From a virus: a DNA stretch of 23,597 bases. Each line of letters opens with the position of its first letter. The first letter of the stretch is position 1. The stretch covers positions 1 to 23,597 of the IMG/VR virus record IMGVR_UViG_3300043775_000707; one strand, 5' to 3'. The translations under genes were made by a program, and so were the position numbers. The notes beneath the pieces were generated by a model, which saw only the letters and a list, made by a program, of their open reading frames with translations, had not been told where the DNA came from and made no database searches. Shown in pieces: positions 6,668 through 15,116 of this stretch.

Positions 6668-9241
6668 TTAAATAGGTTTGTAATTTATACAATTAGTACA
6701 AGTTGTGAATACCTGATTTAATACTGGTGTAAAATAATTTCCGGAAATCCTTATCACAGTAAATAATGGATTTAATAATGGATAACCATTTGATATATAT
6801 CTAAATTCCCAACAAGTATTATCATTAGTTTTCCTTAAAATTTGACCAGGAACAATTGTAAGTCCCGGTAACTCTTGAATAACATATTGATTAGTGTTAG
6901 AACAATTTCTATATACATAGTATTTTTGTGGTGGCGATGGTGTAACAGTAGGTGTTTTCGTCATTGTTGGAGTTTGAGTTGGAGTTTTAGTAGGTGTCGG
7001 TGATAGAGATGCTCCTGGCGTCTGAGTCATTGTAGGTGTTCTAGTCATTGTAGGTGTTCTAGTCATTGTAGGTGATGGTGACGGTGATGGTGACGGTGCC
7101 GAACCACAATATTGACACGAAATAGTATAACTAATACGTAACTCAATAACAACATGGTTTGGAACTAAAAATTCCTCATCACATTTAGTTATAATTTGAA
7201 TTTGATTATCAACAGAGTCGATTATAGTTTCCCCAATTTGGTCAAAACTATCCACCATCCCCTTTAATTCATCATAAAAATAATTATCATATGGATAATC
7301 ATTTAATGAATAACTAGTATAAAAATCATTAAATTTTTCCTCTTCACCAATTGTAACAATTAAGCTAAAAATAGCAACATCTAAAACACAATTAGTAAAC
7401 TCCGACACTAAAGTATAATACCCATCATAATACATTTGATATATCCCATATTCACCTAACTCCCCAATATCTTCAAAATTACTATCACAAATAGTGTAAG
7501 ACTCATAAGACGATAATTTATCATACCCATAAATTGTTATTGAGTTTTCTTTAACACAATTATTCGAGTCAGTCACAGTTAATGTATATGTACCAGCACC
7601 TAAATTAGTTATACTATAACCGGTTTGCCCATTCACATTAGGACTCCATTGTAAATCAAATGTTGGTGTACCACCAGTTATTAATACATTAATTGTTCCG
7701 TCAGAACCATTTATTAAATCAGTTTTAACTAATATAAACCCAACATTCTCGGATGACTCTATTTCAAAATCTTTAGTTTGTTGACACGGAGTTGGGCTAG
7801 AATCTCTTACCTGAACAGTATATGAATCCGAAACTAAATTAGTAAATGTTACGGAACTTAATGACGTACCTATTATTGATTGAGACCCTATGTCAATTGT
7901 GTATGGAGGTTTACCCCCTACTACCACAACATTAACAGAACCATTAGGTGCATTACAAGTCGTTCCTGTAGTTAAAACATTAACCGTATATAAGGACTCA
8001 TTTATGATGGTATATGTGTTGGTATAAACACACACACCATTTGAAATGGTTAAAATATATGTGTCAGATTTTAAATTATTAAATGACCAACTTAAACTAC
8101 TAGTTATATTTTCTATTGAGTTGTTATTAGAATCTGTCAATTTATAGGTAATATTACCATTAGTACCATTAAGGAGTATAGATATAATACCATTTGAATT
8201 ACTACATTTTGAATTAGTAATATTAATTGAAACAACATTAAACCCTGAAGGTGTTTGTAATGTTGTTGAACTAACAAAACTACATAGACCAGCATCTTGG
8301 ACATATACCGAAATAATTCCTCCAGGTACATTAGTAAAAGTATATTGGGGTTCAAACGAAACATTTGATTCTCCAGTTGAGGCTGAATAATAATATGGTG
8401 TTGTACCGCCAGTTACAGAAACCGTTAACTCACCATTGTTTGTAAAACAACCTGGACTAACAGATGTAAACCCTCCTAAACCTATTTGAGGTACTTTAAT
8501 AACATTAACACTTTTAGATATTACACACCCTGAATTATCTGTTACGGTAACACTATATTCCCCATTTGTTAATCCTGTAATTGATGATAATGTACCCCCA
8601 TTAGACCATAGATAAGTATATGGTGGGCTACCCATTAATTCTGTTACAAATATCTTACCTGAGTTAACATTACAACCAGCATCATTAACAACATAAAAAT
8701 CATAATTTAAAGTGGTTGATGACTTAATTATACAAGTTTCTGATTTACCTGTACATCCAGCACCATCGTCGGCAACAACATAATAAGTTCCGGCCGATAA
8801 AGAATTAAAAGAAAAGTTGGAATTTAATGTAGACCCTGAAGATAAATATCCACTATTACTTTCATATAAATAATAACTTGCAACACCATATTGATTTTGT
8901 GTTTGAGCGAGTATAGAACCATTATTAAAATTACAAGTAGTATTTCGTTGGTTTATTATATTAACACAAGTACCGTTCGATATATAAATATTTACCGGAA
9001 GTATTGATACACCTGGACTATTACATGAATCAAGAATATTAAACGAGTATGTTCCCGTTGATAAACCATTAATACCATATTCGGTCACACCAGCGCCTAA
9101 CGGTATTATTCCATAATCTGGTGTTAACCATTCTATTGTATAGTCAGGAGCGGACCCCTGAATATCAATTAAGAAAGACCCTAATGAGAGATTAGAACAA
9201 TCTCCTTCTATACTAGATATATATGATAAACTACAAGCCAT
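6668..9241 (-). CDS. Tail/fibre protein with seven SprB-like repeats
   Basis: This 857-aa protein has seven tandem Ig-like units resembling the SprB repeat (PF13573) of flavobacterial gliding adhesins: about 1-88, 91-172, 179-248, 253-329, 334-413, 418-496 and 500-570. The clearest is the third (GSPPYTYLWSNGG, then TGLTNGEYSVTVTDNSGC). An Asp/Tyr-rich segment follows (571-714), then a 56-residue Ser/Pro/Thr spacer (715-770), then a C-terminal module (773-857) with RNC, CWEF and CTNC. There is no signal peptide and no recognisable T9SS sorting domain, as expected for a virion protein folded in the cytoplasm. It is the last gene of the baseplate operon and overlaps the stop of the wedge gene (TAATG). 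The probable role is a distal host-contact spike or fibre; this is inference from domains and position. Confidence 0.75.
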   Translation of the reverse strand: MACSLSYISSIEGDCSNLSLGSFLIDIQGSAPDYTIEWLTPDYGIIPLGAGVTEYGINGLSTGTYSFNILDSCNSPGVSILPVNIYISNGTCVNIINQRNTTCNFNNGSILAQTQNQYGVASYYLYESNSGYLSSGSTLNSNFSFNSLSAGTYYVVADDGAGCTGKSETCIIKSSTTLNYDFYVVNDAGCNVNSGKIFVTELMGSPPYTYLWSNGGTLSSITGLTNGEYSVTVTDNSGCVISKSVNVIKVPQIGLGGFTSVSPGCFTNNGELTVSVTGGTTPYYYSASTGESNVSFEPQYTFTNVPGGIISVYVQDAGLCSFVSSTTLQTPSGFNVVSINITNSKCSNSNGIISILLNGTNGNITYKLTDSNNNSIENITSSLSWSFNNLKSDTYILTISNGVCVYTNTYTIINESLYTVNVLTTGTTCNAPNGSVNVVVVGGKPPYTIDIGSQSIIGTSLSSVTFTNLVSDSYTVQVRDSSPTPCQQTKDFEIESSENVGFILVKTDLINGSDGTINVLITGGTPTFDLQWSPNVNGQTGYSITNLGAGTYTLTVTDSNNCVKENSITIYGYDKLSSYESYTICDSNFEDIGELGEYGIYQMYYDGYYTLVSEFTNCVLDVAIFSLIVTIGEEEKFNDFYTSYSLNDYPYDNYFYDELKGMVDSFDQIGETIIDSVDNQIQIITKCDEEFLVPNHVVIELRISYTISCQYCGSAPSPSPSPSPTMTRTPTMTRTPTMTQTPGASLSPTPTKTPTQTPTMTKTPTVTPSPPQKYYVYRNCSNTNQYVIQELPGLTIVPGQILRKTNDNTCWEFRYISNGYPLLNPLFTVIRISGNYFTPVLNQVFTTCTNCINYKPI
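7026..7074. repeat. Tandem 18-bp repeat in the Pro/Thr linker
   Basis: The unit gtcattgtaggtgttcta (plus strand) occurs at 7026-7043 and 7044-7061, with a partial third copy at 7062-7074. On the minus strand it encodes alternating TMTRTP hexapeptides of the spacer. Gain or loss of a unit keeps the frame and changes only the spacer length. Confidence 0.9.
7071..7094. repeat. Tandem 12-bp repeat in the Pro/Thr linker
   Basis: Two perfect copies of ggtgatggtgac (7071-7082, 7083-7094), encoding Ser-Pro pairs at the start of the spacer, adjoin the 18-bp array. Confidence 0.85.
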
Positions 9242-12200
9242 TAATTACATAAAATTTCAAAATTTATTCCGACATTTAATTCAAAGTTAACGTCAGTTGA
9301 GTTTACAGAACATATCGTATTATAAACCACTATTTGGTTAAATTGACCACCATCTTCTACGATAATATTATTTCTACTAAAATAATACGCATAACCATAA
9401 TTTAGTAAACTTTTTAAACTATTTACTAAAGCGACCGTCCATACACTATTACTAGGTACACTCATACTTGTGGTAAGCCCTGACCCTACAAAAAATGGGT
9501 CTTTTATAATATCGTCACCATTAAGTCTCATTTCAACATACCATACACTTTTTAAATTTTCATACAAACAATCATCTAATTCGTAAGTTGTACCTAAATT
9601 AGCATTTGTTGTACTTAAATAAGTATTTAATGTATTACTTAAAACAACACCAAAAGTGTCATCCGGATACGCATCACAAGACACTGATTGAATCGGACAA
9701 TCATATGTAAAAATATTTGATGTTAGAGAACAAGGTCTACAAAGAACAGGAATAAAATTACTACCTCCTTGTCTTCTCCATACAAATTTTTGTCTATGAA
9801 AAATAGAATTTTCATATCTAACGCCCGTATTCCATATGGTTGTTGCCGGTATCATTTGTTCAACTAATCTAACCCAATAATCACCAAGACCATTAACATA
9901 TTGAATCATCGTTTGATAATTAAAATTATTATTCTCCAATCCAACAAGTTTTTCCGATTCTAAATATTTCCAATAAATAGACTCTAATGTTGGATAACCC
10001 ATTGTTTTACCATCAGTAACATATTGTCTATTTCTAACATTAATTGTATTTAACCAAAAAGTCTGAGCAAACTCAAAAAATGTTTTATTCTTTGGTTGTG
10101 GATTAATTACCGTATTATCAACACCACTCCTATCAGGATAAATTGACTCTGTATTTGGAATACAATAAGTTGGTTTAACATAATTTAACCCCTCGTTTGG
10201 TATCGGGAAATTAAATTGTCTTGACATTACCCAAACATCATATAACAATCCTTGACCAGGATTTAAAAATAAATCAGTATTTTTAGCATTTAAAACTAAT
10301 TTATCACTTCCCGTATAATATCTTGCATTATAATTACCATCTAAATTTTGTCGTAAACCAATTTCATTATCAACCCAACTTTTATTATTGTCAATAGTTT
10401 GGGTAATGTTATACCCTAACGGCATAAACGGAAATTTAATAAATCTATCCAAATATTCTTGACCATAAGTATATGGACTTAATGTTGTTTGATAATCAGG
10501 GTTTGACCCTACAAAAACACTATTGGTAAGATTAACTTCTTCCGGTGCTCTATGTTGAGGTGTTGATTCAAACCATCCACTACCTTTTTCATAATAATAA
10601 TCTTCCGTATTTGGAGGTGTTGATGGGTATCCTTCACTATCAATAGGGTATTCACTTAATGAAACATTAACATCTTTTATTATTGTTGTTGAGGTAAACC
10701 TTATGTATTCTACACCCTGAAATCTAAATGTATTACCAACATCCGTTGTTGAGACATTTTTAACATATGTACCTCCAGATATTGCAGCATAACTAGAATT
10801 AAAATCACTAACACTAATTCTTTGGTCCGCCAAATATATGTATTCGTTAAAATCAACTAACGCATCCGGAGCTCCAATTAATCTTAATAATATCTCAACA
10901 GATTTTCTCGTTCCTTTAGATTTAAACAAATAAGCCGAATTAAGAATCAAATTTTTATAATATTGGTAATTTAATTCATCCGGAGTTTGTTGGTCACTAC
11001 TCCCCTCAAATTCAGGAACATTTTTGTTTTTCTCACCAAAAACTGATGTTAAAAATTCATCATTCGTTATTGGAGATATATTAGTATTCCACCCTAAAGT
11101 TTGCGCTAAATTTTTTAATAATTGAGATGGGATATCATTACCCACATTATAATTAACCGAATTCATGTATGCTAAAGCGTCTATGAATTTTTTTGTTTCG
11201 TCAAAACTTCTACCATATATTTGTAGAACAGACTCCATTTTTTGACCTATAGTATCAAAGTCTTTAAACGCCCCTGTCGTTAAAAATCTTGAAATTAAAT
11301 TTGTTTTATATAAATCAAACGATTCACTTAAACCATTTAATGTTGTCAAATAGTTGGTAAAGGATGGTGTAATAATATCAAGATTCCAATTACCATATAA
11401 TGGCCAAGTAACATTTTGATTTAAAACATAATATGTACCATCATCAGCATCTGCTGGTACTTGAAATGTTGCAGTATATTTTGGTACAACATTTCTATTT
11501 AATAAAAATCTTTGAACCTCATCTAAACTTTCATTAAACACCTGATTAACTTCAGAATCATTAGGTCTAATAACTAAATCATCATAAGTCATAGATTGAC
11601 CCGAAAATGGATTACCCTTAACATATATTTTTAATACTCCCGAAGACAATGATGTTGTTGGGACTATCGCAACCACATCAAATCCATTATTGTTATAATA
11701 TAACGAATACTTTGCGTATTGCATCGTCATATTTCTTAACACCGATACTTGAACCTCCCTTAATTGTAAATTTCTTGTGGCGTTAACCGTAAAATCAACA
11801 TCAAAAGGGTTTCTAATTCTAGAAACATTTAGTTCAAAACTAGTTTCATCATCAGAACAGATATATGTGACATTTGATGCCGTTTCACCAGTCACATAAT
11901 TTTCATCCATTAAAGTCACCTCTAATGCCGCAGGAAATTTACTAATAATAGTCTCAACTGATGTTGAGATTCTTTTAACCATTGACCCATATTGGGTGAA
12001 ATTGGTAACTTGGGTAAGGTCGAAATTTGGATATACTTTGAAATTATTCTCAAATATTAATCTAGATTGAGCAACACTACTAATCCCAAGACCGTCCAAA
12101 TTAATTGGTTCTGAAAAATTACCAGTGTTAAATGTCCTGTTGTTCTTTTCAGTAATTGATGTTGTAAATTCAAAATTCCCCTGCGTTAAACCACCTCCTT

Positions 12201-12288
12201 GGACTAATTGGAAACCAACTAAATCATCGGAAAATGTACCAGCACCTGTTGCCGATTGTGGGGGACAAGTATATTTTATTAACGCCAT
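9241..12288 (-). CDS. Baseplate wedge protein, P2 gpI / T4 gp7-like
   Basis: This 1,015-aa protein carries a segment (about 335-480) with the pattern of contractile-tail protein I: a helical stretch RFLTTGAFKDFDTIGQKMES, LLKNLAQTLGW, then KNLILNSAYLFKSKGTRKSVEILLRLIGAP. In the contractile-injection scheme gpI corresponds to T4 gp7, partner of gp6 in the wedge. The region after it ends in YWVRLVEQMIPATTIWNTGVRYENSIFHRQKF (quoted in parts: about residues 797-830), a style I associate with large wedge proteins of T4-like phages. The N-terminal third is beta-rich and unassigned, and the C-terminal tail (about 845-1015) is Cys-containing. It overlaps the 302-aa gene upstream (TAATG) and the SprB-repeat gene downstream (TAATG). 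The gp7 equivalence is reasoned from the gpI-like core and the gp6-like gene in the same cluster. Confidence 0.65.
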   Translation of the reverse strand: MALIKYTCPPQSATGAGTFSDDLVGFQLVQGGGLTQGNFEFTTSITEKNNRTFNTGNFSEPINLDGLGISSVAQSRLIFENNFKVYPNFDLTQVTNFTQYGSMVKRISTSVETIISKFPAALEVTLMDENYVTGETASNVTYICSDDETSFELNVSRIRNPFDVDFTVNATRNLQLREVQVSVLRNMTMQYAKYSLYYNNNGFDVVAIVPTTSLSSGVLKIYVKGNPFSGQSMTYDDLVIRPNDSEVNQVFNESLDEVQRFLLNRNVVPKYTATFQVPADADDGTYYVLNQNVTWPLYGNWNLDIITPSFTNYLTTLNGLSESFDLYKTNLISRFLTTGAFKDFDTIGQKMESVLQIYGRSFDETKKFIDALAYMNSVNYNVGNDIPSQLLKNLAQTLGWNTNISPITNDEFLTSVFGEKNKNVPEFEGSSDQQTPDELNYQYYKNLILNSAYLFKSKGTRKSVEILLRLIGAPDALVDFNEYIYLADQRISVSDFNSSYAAISGGTYVKNVSTTDVGNTFRFQGVEYIRFTSTTIIKDVNVSLSEYPIDSEGYPSTPPNTEDYYYEKGSGWFESTPQHRAPEEVNLTNSVFVGSNPDYQTTLSPYTYGQEYLDRFIKFPFMPLGYNITQTIDNNKSWVDNEIGLRQNLDGNYNARYYTGSDKLVLNAKNTDLFLNPGQGLLYDVWVMSRQFNFPIPNEGLNYVKPTYCIPNTESIYPDRSGVDNTVINPQPKNKTFFEFAQTFWLNTINVRNRQYVTDGKTMGYPTLESIYWKYLESEKLVGLENNNFNYQTMIQYVNGLGDYWVRLVEQMIPATTIWNTGVRYENSIFHRQKFVWRRQGGSNFIPVLCRPCSLTSNIFTYDCPIQSVSCDAYPDDTFGVVLSNTLNTYLSTTNANLGTTYELDDCLYENLKSVWYVEMRLNGDDIIKDPFFVGSGLTTSMSVPSNSVWTVALVNSLKSLLNYGYAYYFSRNNIIVEDGGQFNQIVVYNTICSVNSTDVNFELNVGINFEILCN

Positions 12289-13196
12289 TATTCAGTTATA
12301 TTTGTAAAGTTTTTACTATAATCAATATTACTACCTCTATCTTGTCTAACTTCATATAACAAGTTATTAAATTGGTCTCTAATTTCATATAAGTTATATT
12401 GTTTGTATATGTTATTAGATGTGTCATATAGAGTGTAAACTCCATCATCCATTGATTTAGTTTGATTACCAAATAATGCAATAGCCAATGTTGAGAAATC
12501 GTGTTCAGCAATTTCAATATCTAAAGTCATTGGATTAAAGAAAGTATTACTAATAATAATATTTTGATTTGGTTGACCAATATACGGTGTCGCATTTGGT
12601 TTATTCGTTGGTGATGAAGATGGGGACATAGTACAAAATATTAAATTAGTGCTATTATCTGTATATCTATATCTTATCGCCTTTTGAGATGTGTTAACTA
12701 AATTTTGAACAACCGGTTCACAAAAGAAAGAAGATGTAATTAATCTGAAAAAATTAGGTATTTTAGTGTTATCAGAATTTAAATATTCTACTCTAAACCC
12801 TACTAATCCTTGATTAACAAATTTGTTTTTATATTCCGCCGGTACAGCATTCAAGTCAATAATAATACCTTTAACATTAGGTAATGCCGACAACACCCCA
12901 CAATCTAATATAGTGGTTCTTATTTGAGCAGGTCTAATAAATAAGGTATAGATACCTATTTTGTTAAATTGGTCAGCAGGGAGTCTTAAATTGTATAATC
13001 CACCCAATATTTCAACATCTGCAACACCACCAGTGAGTTCACTATTAAAATATGGTCTTAATATATCAGTAGAATTTAATTTTGTTAAAACAAAATTATC
13101 TGTTTCATCTCTTGATGGAGTATAATTAAGTATTATCTCCACATCTGCCGGAGATACATCTGCCGGTCTTATAGTACCATACGTTCCTGTTGCCAT
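12288..13196 (-). CDS. Structural protein of the baseplate operon, unassigned
   Basis: This 302-aa protein begins MATGTYGTIRPADVSPADVE and has a compact alpha/beta N-terminal domain including GGLYNLRLPADQFNKIGIYT (65-84). A short Ser/Pro/Asn linker (189-206) follows, then a C-terminal domain ending in Tyr/Asn-rich sequence (YTLYDTSNNIYKQYNLYEIR). I see no enzyme motif, membrane segment or signal peptide. It lies between the PKD-like protein and the gpI/gp7-like wedge protein, with overlapping or near-overlapping ends on both sides, so stoichiometric co-translation as a virion part is likely. T4 gp8 or gp53 equivalents are conceivable by position, but I find no motif to support either. Confidence 0.6.
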   Translation of the reverse strand: MATGTYGTIRPADVSPADVEIILNYTPSRDETDNFVLTKLNSTDILRPYFNSELTGGVADVEILGGLYNLRLPADQFNKIGIYTLFIRPAQIRTTILDCGVLSALPNVKGIIIDLNAVPAEYKNKFVNQGLVGFRVEYLNSDNTKIPNFFRLITSSFFCEPVVQNLVNTSQKAIRYRYTDNSTNLIFCTMSPSSSPTNKPNATPYIGQPNQNIIISNTFFNPMTLDIEIAEHDFSTLAIALFGNQTKSMDDGVYTLYDTSNNIYKQYNLYEIRDQFNNLLYEVRQDRGSNIDYSKNFTNITE

Positions 13197-13197
13197 A

Positions 13198-14307
13198 TTA
13201 TATTGTTATTATATTAAAAAATCCGTAACCATATTTTTCAAGGTCACCTATATTATCAATTTCACCCATTCTTTCAAGTCGTTCTAAACCTGACTGTTTT
13301 CCTCTATCAATAAATACATTAGATTGCACTTCTGCTTCATCAATTACGTTTAATAATACCTCATTTTTTGTAATTATTGAGCAATCCGTCTCAATTGGTG
13401 CAACATTACTAACTACAAATATTGTTGTACCATCTTCATAGTCATAATAATCAATATTATTAATACTATATCCAATGTTTAAACCATCTCTTGATATTCC
13501 TGAATATATTCCAACAACACCCGATGTACCCGTAACTTGAATCCCTAATTTATAACCTCCATCCGTTAAATCAGATTTTTTACCATAAACTTGTAAATCT
13601 TTAACCGATGATTTAGTATATCCACTAATGATTAGAGGAGATGATGAAAATGGGTCTGTTTCACCTGGATAAACATCACAAGTCTCATCACCATTAAAAA
13701 TATAATCATACATTAATGGAGTTTCCGACCAATTACCACCAGCCGGAATAAAATAAGCCGTCCCTTTTGGGTTTGTAATTACACTATTAGTAAAAGGTAC
13801 CGTTACGGTTTTAACTATCACATTAGAACCCCATGGACTCATTCCCGACATAGTTATCGTATATTCTTTTGGTGTAGTTGTATATGGATATGAGTGAGAA
13901 TAAAAATTTGGTGAATTTTCTGTTATGGTTTTTTGGGATGTATTATCCCCCCAATCTATCTTATAACTAGAAAACTCCAAATATTTTTTAAATTCAGTAT
14001 CTGAAGTATTATAAAAATTATAAGTATTTGGTGATGATGTATTTGCCGAAAATAAAAAATTGGTCATAGTTTCTTTTTGTAAAACCATACCATCAAACAC
14101 TGAATAATACCCTATATCCACAGTATTTTCCGTAAATAAAATTGGGATTGTTAATCCTGTTAGTATTGAGTTTCCATTCGTACCTCCAGATAAAATCTGT
14201 GTCATAGATGAATACACATAAACATCGGTGTTTTGATACATAACTTTAAAAATATCACCCTTAATAACTTCCGGAGAAATTTTAATATAACGATTTCTAT
14301 CTTCCAT
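13198..14307 (-). CDS. Structural protein with a PKD-like domain
   Basis: This 369-aa protein contains a recognisable PKD/Ig-like domain at about 112-172: YKIDWGDNTSQ (115-125) matches the W-G-D-G turn, YSHSYPYTT (136-144) the H-x-Y strand, and KEYTITMSG with VIVKTVTVP the last strands. The flanking sequence is beta-type and Gly/Asn/Ser-rich. The C-terminus (about 340-369) is a charged helix with RGKQSGLERLERMGEIDN that could be an oligomerisation or docking end. PKD domains are common surface-binding modules in Bacteroidota proteins and in phage tail proteins. The gene sits in the baseplate operon: its ATG follows the stop of the 268-aa gene by two bases, and its stop is one base before the ATG of the 302-aa gene. 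Peripheral baseplate or fibre-attachment role inferred. Confidence 0.6.
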   Translation of the reverse strand: MEDRNRYIKISPEVIKGDIFKVMYQNTDVYVYSSMTQILSGGTNGNSILTGLTIPILFTENTVDIGYYSVFDGMVLQKETMTNFLFSANTSSPNTYNFYNTSDTEFKKYLEFSSYKIDWGDNTSQKTITENSPNFYSHSYPYTTTPKEYTITMSGMSPWGSNVIVKTVTVPFTNSVITNPKGTAYFIPAGGNWSETPLMYDYIFNGDETCDVYPGETDPFSSSPLIISGYTKSSVKDLQVYGKKSDLTDGGYKLGIQVTGTSGVVGIYSGISRDGLNIGYSINNIDYYDYEDGTTIFVVSNVAPIETDCSIITKNEVLLNVIDEAEVQSNVFIDRGKQSGLERLERMGEIDNIGDLEKYGYGFFNIITI

Positions 14308-14309
14308 AA

Positions 14310-15116
14310 TTAAGGATTAACATATTCATACCATTTTATGGAACTAGTCGTTCCCACTCTAACATCATTATTGTTAATATCTTTATCAAAAATTTGATAT
14401 GTTTTTTTATCTAAATCTAATTTCACCTTATAATAAAAATTTGAATCACTAAATTGAAATAAGGTTGGTTTCAACAATATTTGGGGAGTTTTACTCATTT
14501 TAACATATACTCCCAGTCTAGCATCAAAGAATTTTGCACTCATATAAAAAGTGTCTATATCTATAAAATCTTTTTTTCTTAACCAATATAAAAAGAATCC
14601 TTCTTTATCACCCACAAAATCTAATTGATATGACGGTATTTTTATATTAATATTTGAACCATATTCTGAAATACTAACAGATTCTGTAAAACCCTGTTGA
14701 ACCGGAATAATTACCGTGAAATAATTTGTCTGAGATTTACCTTCAGTTGTATCGTAAAAATCCAATTTAAAAAATGATTTAGTAAATGGTTTTTCATAAT
14801 AATACACCTCTGATGATGTAAACCCTTCTGTTAAATAACTAGTTACCCAATCAACAGATGATGAGGTTTTAATATTCACAGACTCATCAAAAAAATGAAA
14901 ATCATATTTAATATCTGTCTTTGTATTTTCATTATATGGTTCATGACTAAACCTAAACACCTCAAAATCGTAAGCGGTTCCAATAATTTCCTCAATAACC
15001 TCATGTTCATATATCTCAATACTGTCGTCTCTACCATAAAAGTCCCATTTTAACTCTATTGGTAAATCAATATACTTGTCGGTTGCCGGTAAAACAAATT
15101 TAAATTTATTACTCAC
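14310..15116 (-). CDS. Structural protein of the baseplate operon, unassigned
   Basis: This 268-aa protein is rich in Tyr, Phe, Asp and Lys, mainly beta in character, without signal peptide, membrane segment or enzyme motif. It uses a GTG start (15114-15116) that overlaps the end of the preceding gene by eight bases; no in-frame ATG lies nearby, and the residues SNKFKFVLPATDKYIDLP follow at once. It is the only gene in the operon with a non-ATG start, which could lower its output relative to its neighbours. I do not recognise the family. Its place between two structural genes with no gap is the only evidence for a virion role. Confidence 0.55.
   Translation of the reverse strand: MSNKFKFVLPATDKYIDLPIELKWDFYGRDDSIEIYEHEVIEEIIGTAYDFEVFRFSHEPYNENTKTDIKYDFHFFDESVNIKTSSSVDWVTSYLTEGFTSSEVYYYEKPFTKSFFKLDFYDTTEGKSQTNYFTVIIPVQQGFTESVSISEYGSNINIKIPSYQLDFVGDKEGFFLYWLRKKDFIDIDTFYMSAKFFDARLGVYVKMSKTPQILLKPTLFQFSDSNFYYKVKLDLDKKTYQIFDKDINNNDVRVGTTSSIKWYEYVNP

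Noticed and set aside
6653-6670. An alternative genetic code or programmed readthrough at TAA/TGA after the SprB-repeat gene.
   Set aside because: TAA ends most genes here and TGA ends the glycosyltransferase gene, while all long frames are uninterrupted. General recoding is therefore unlikely; the tail is better read as a remnant.
6668-9241. The SprB-repeat protein as a host surface adhesin, making the window a bacterial chromosome.
   Set aside because: It lacks a signal peptide and a recognisable T9SS sorting domain, and is coupled to a baseplate gene at a TAATG junction.
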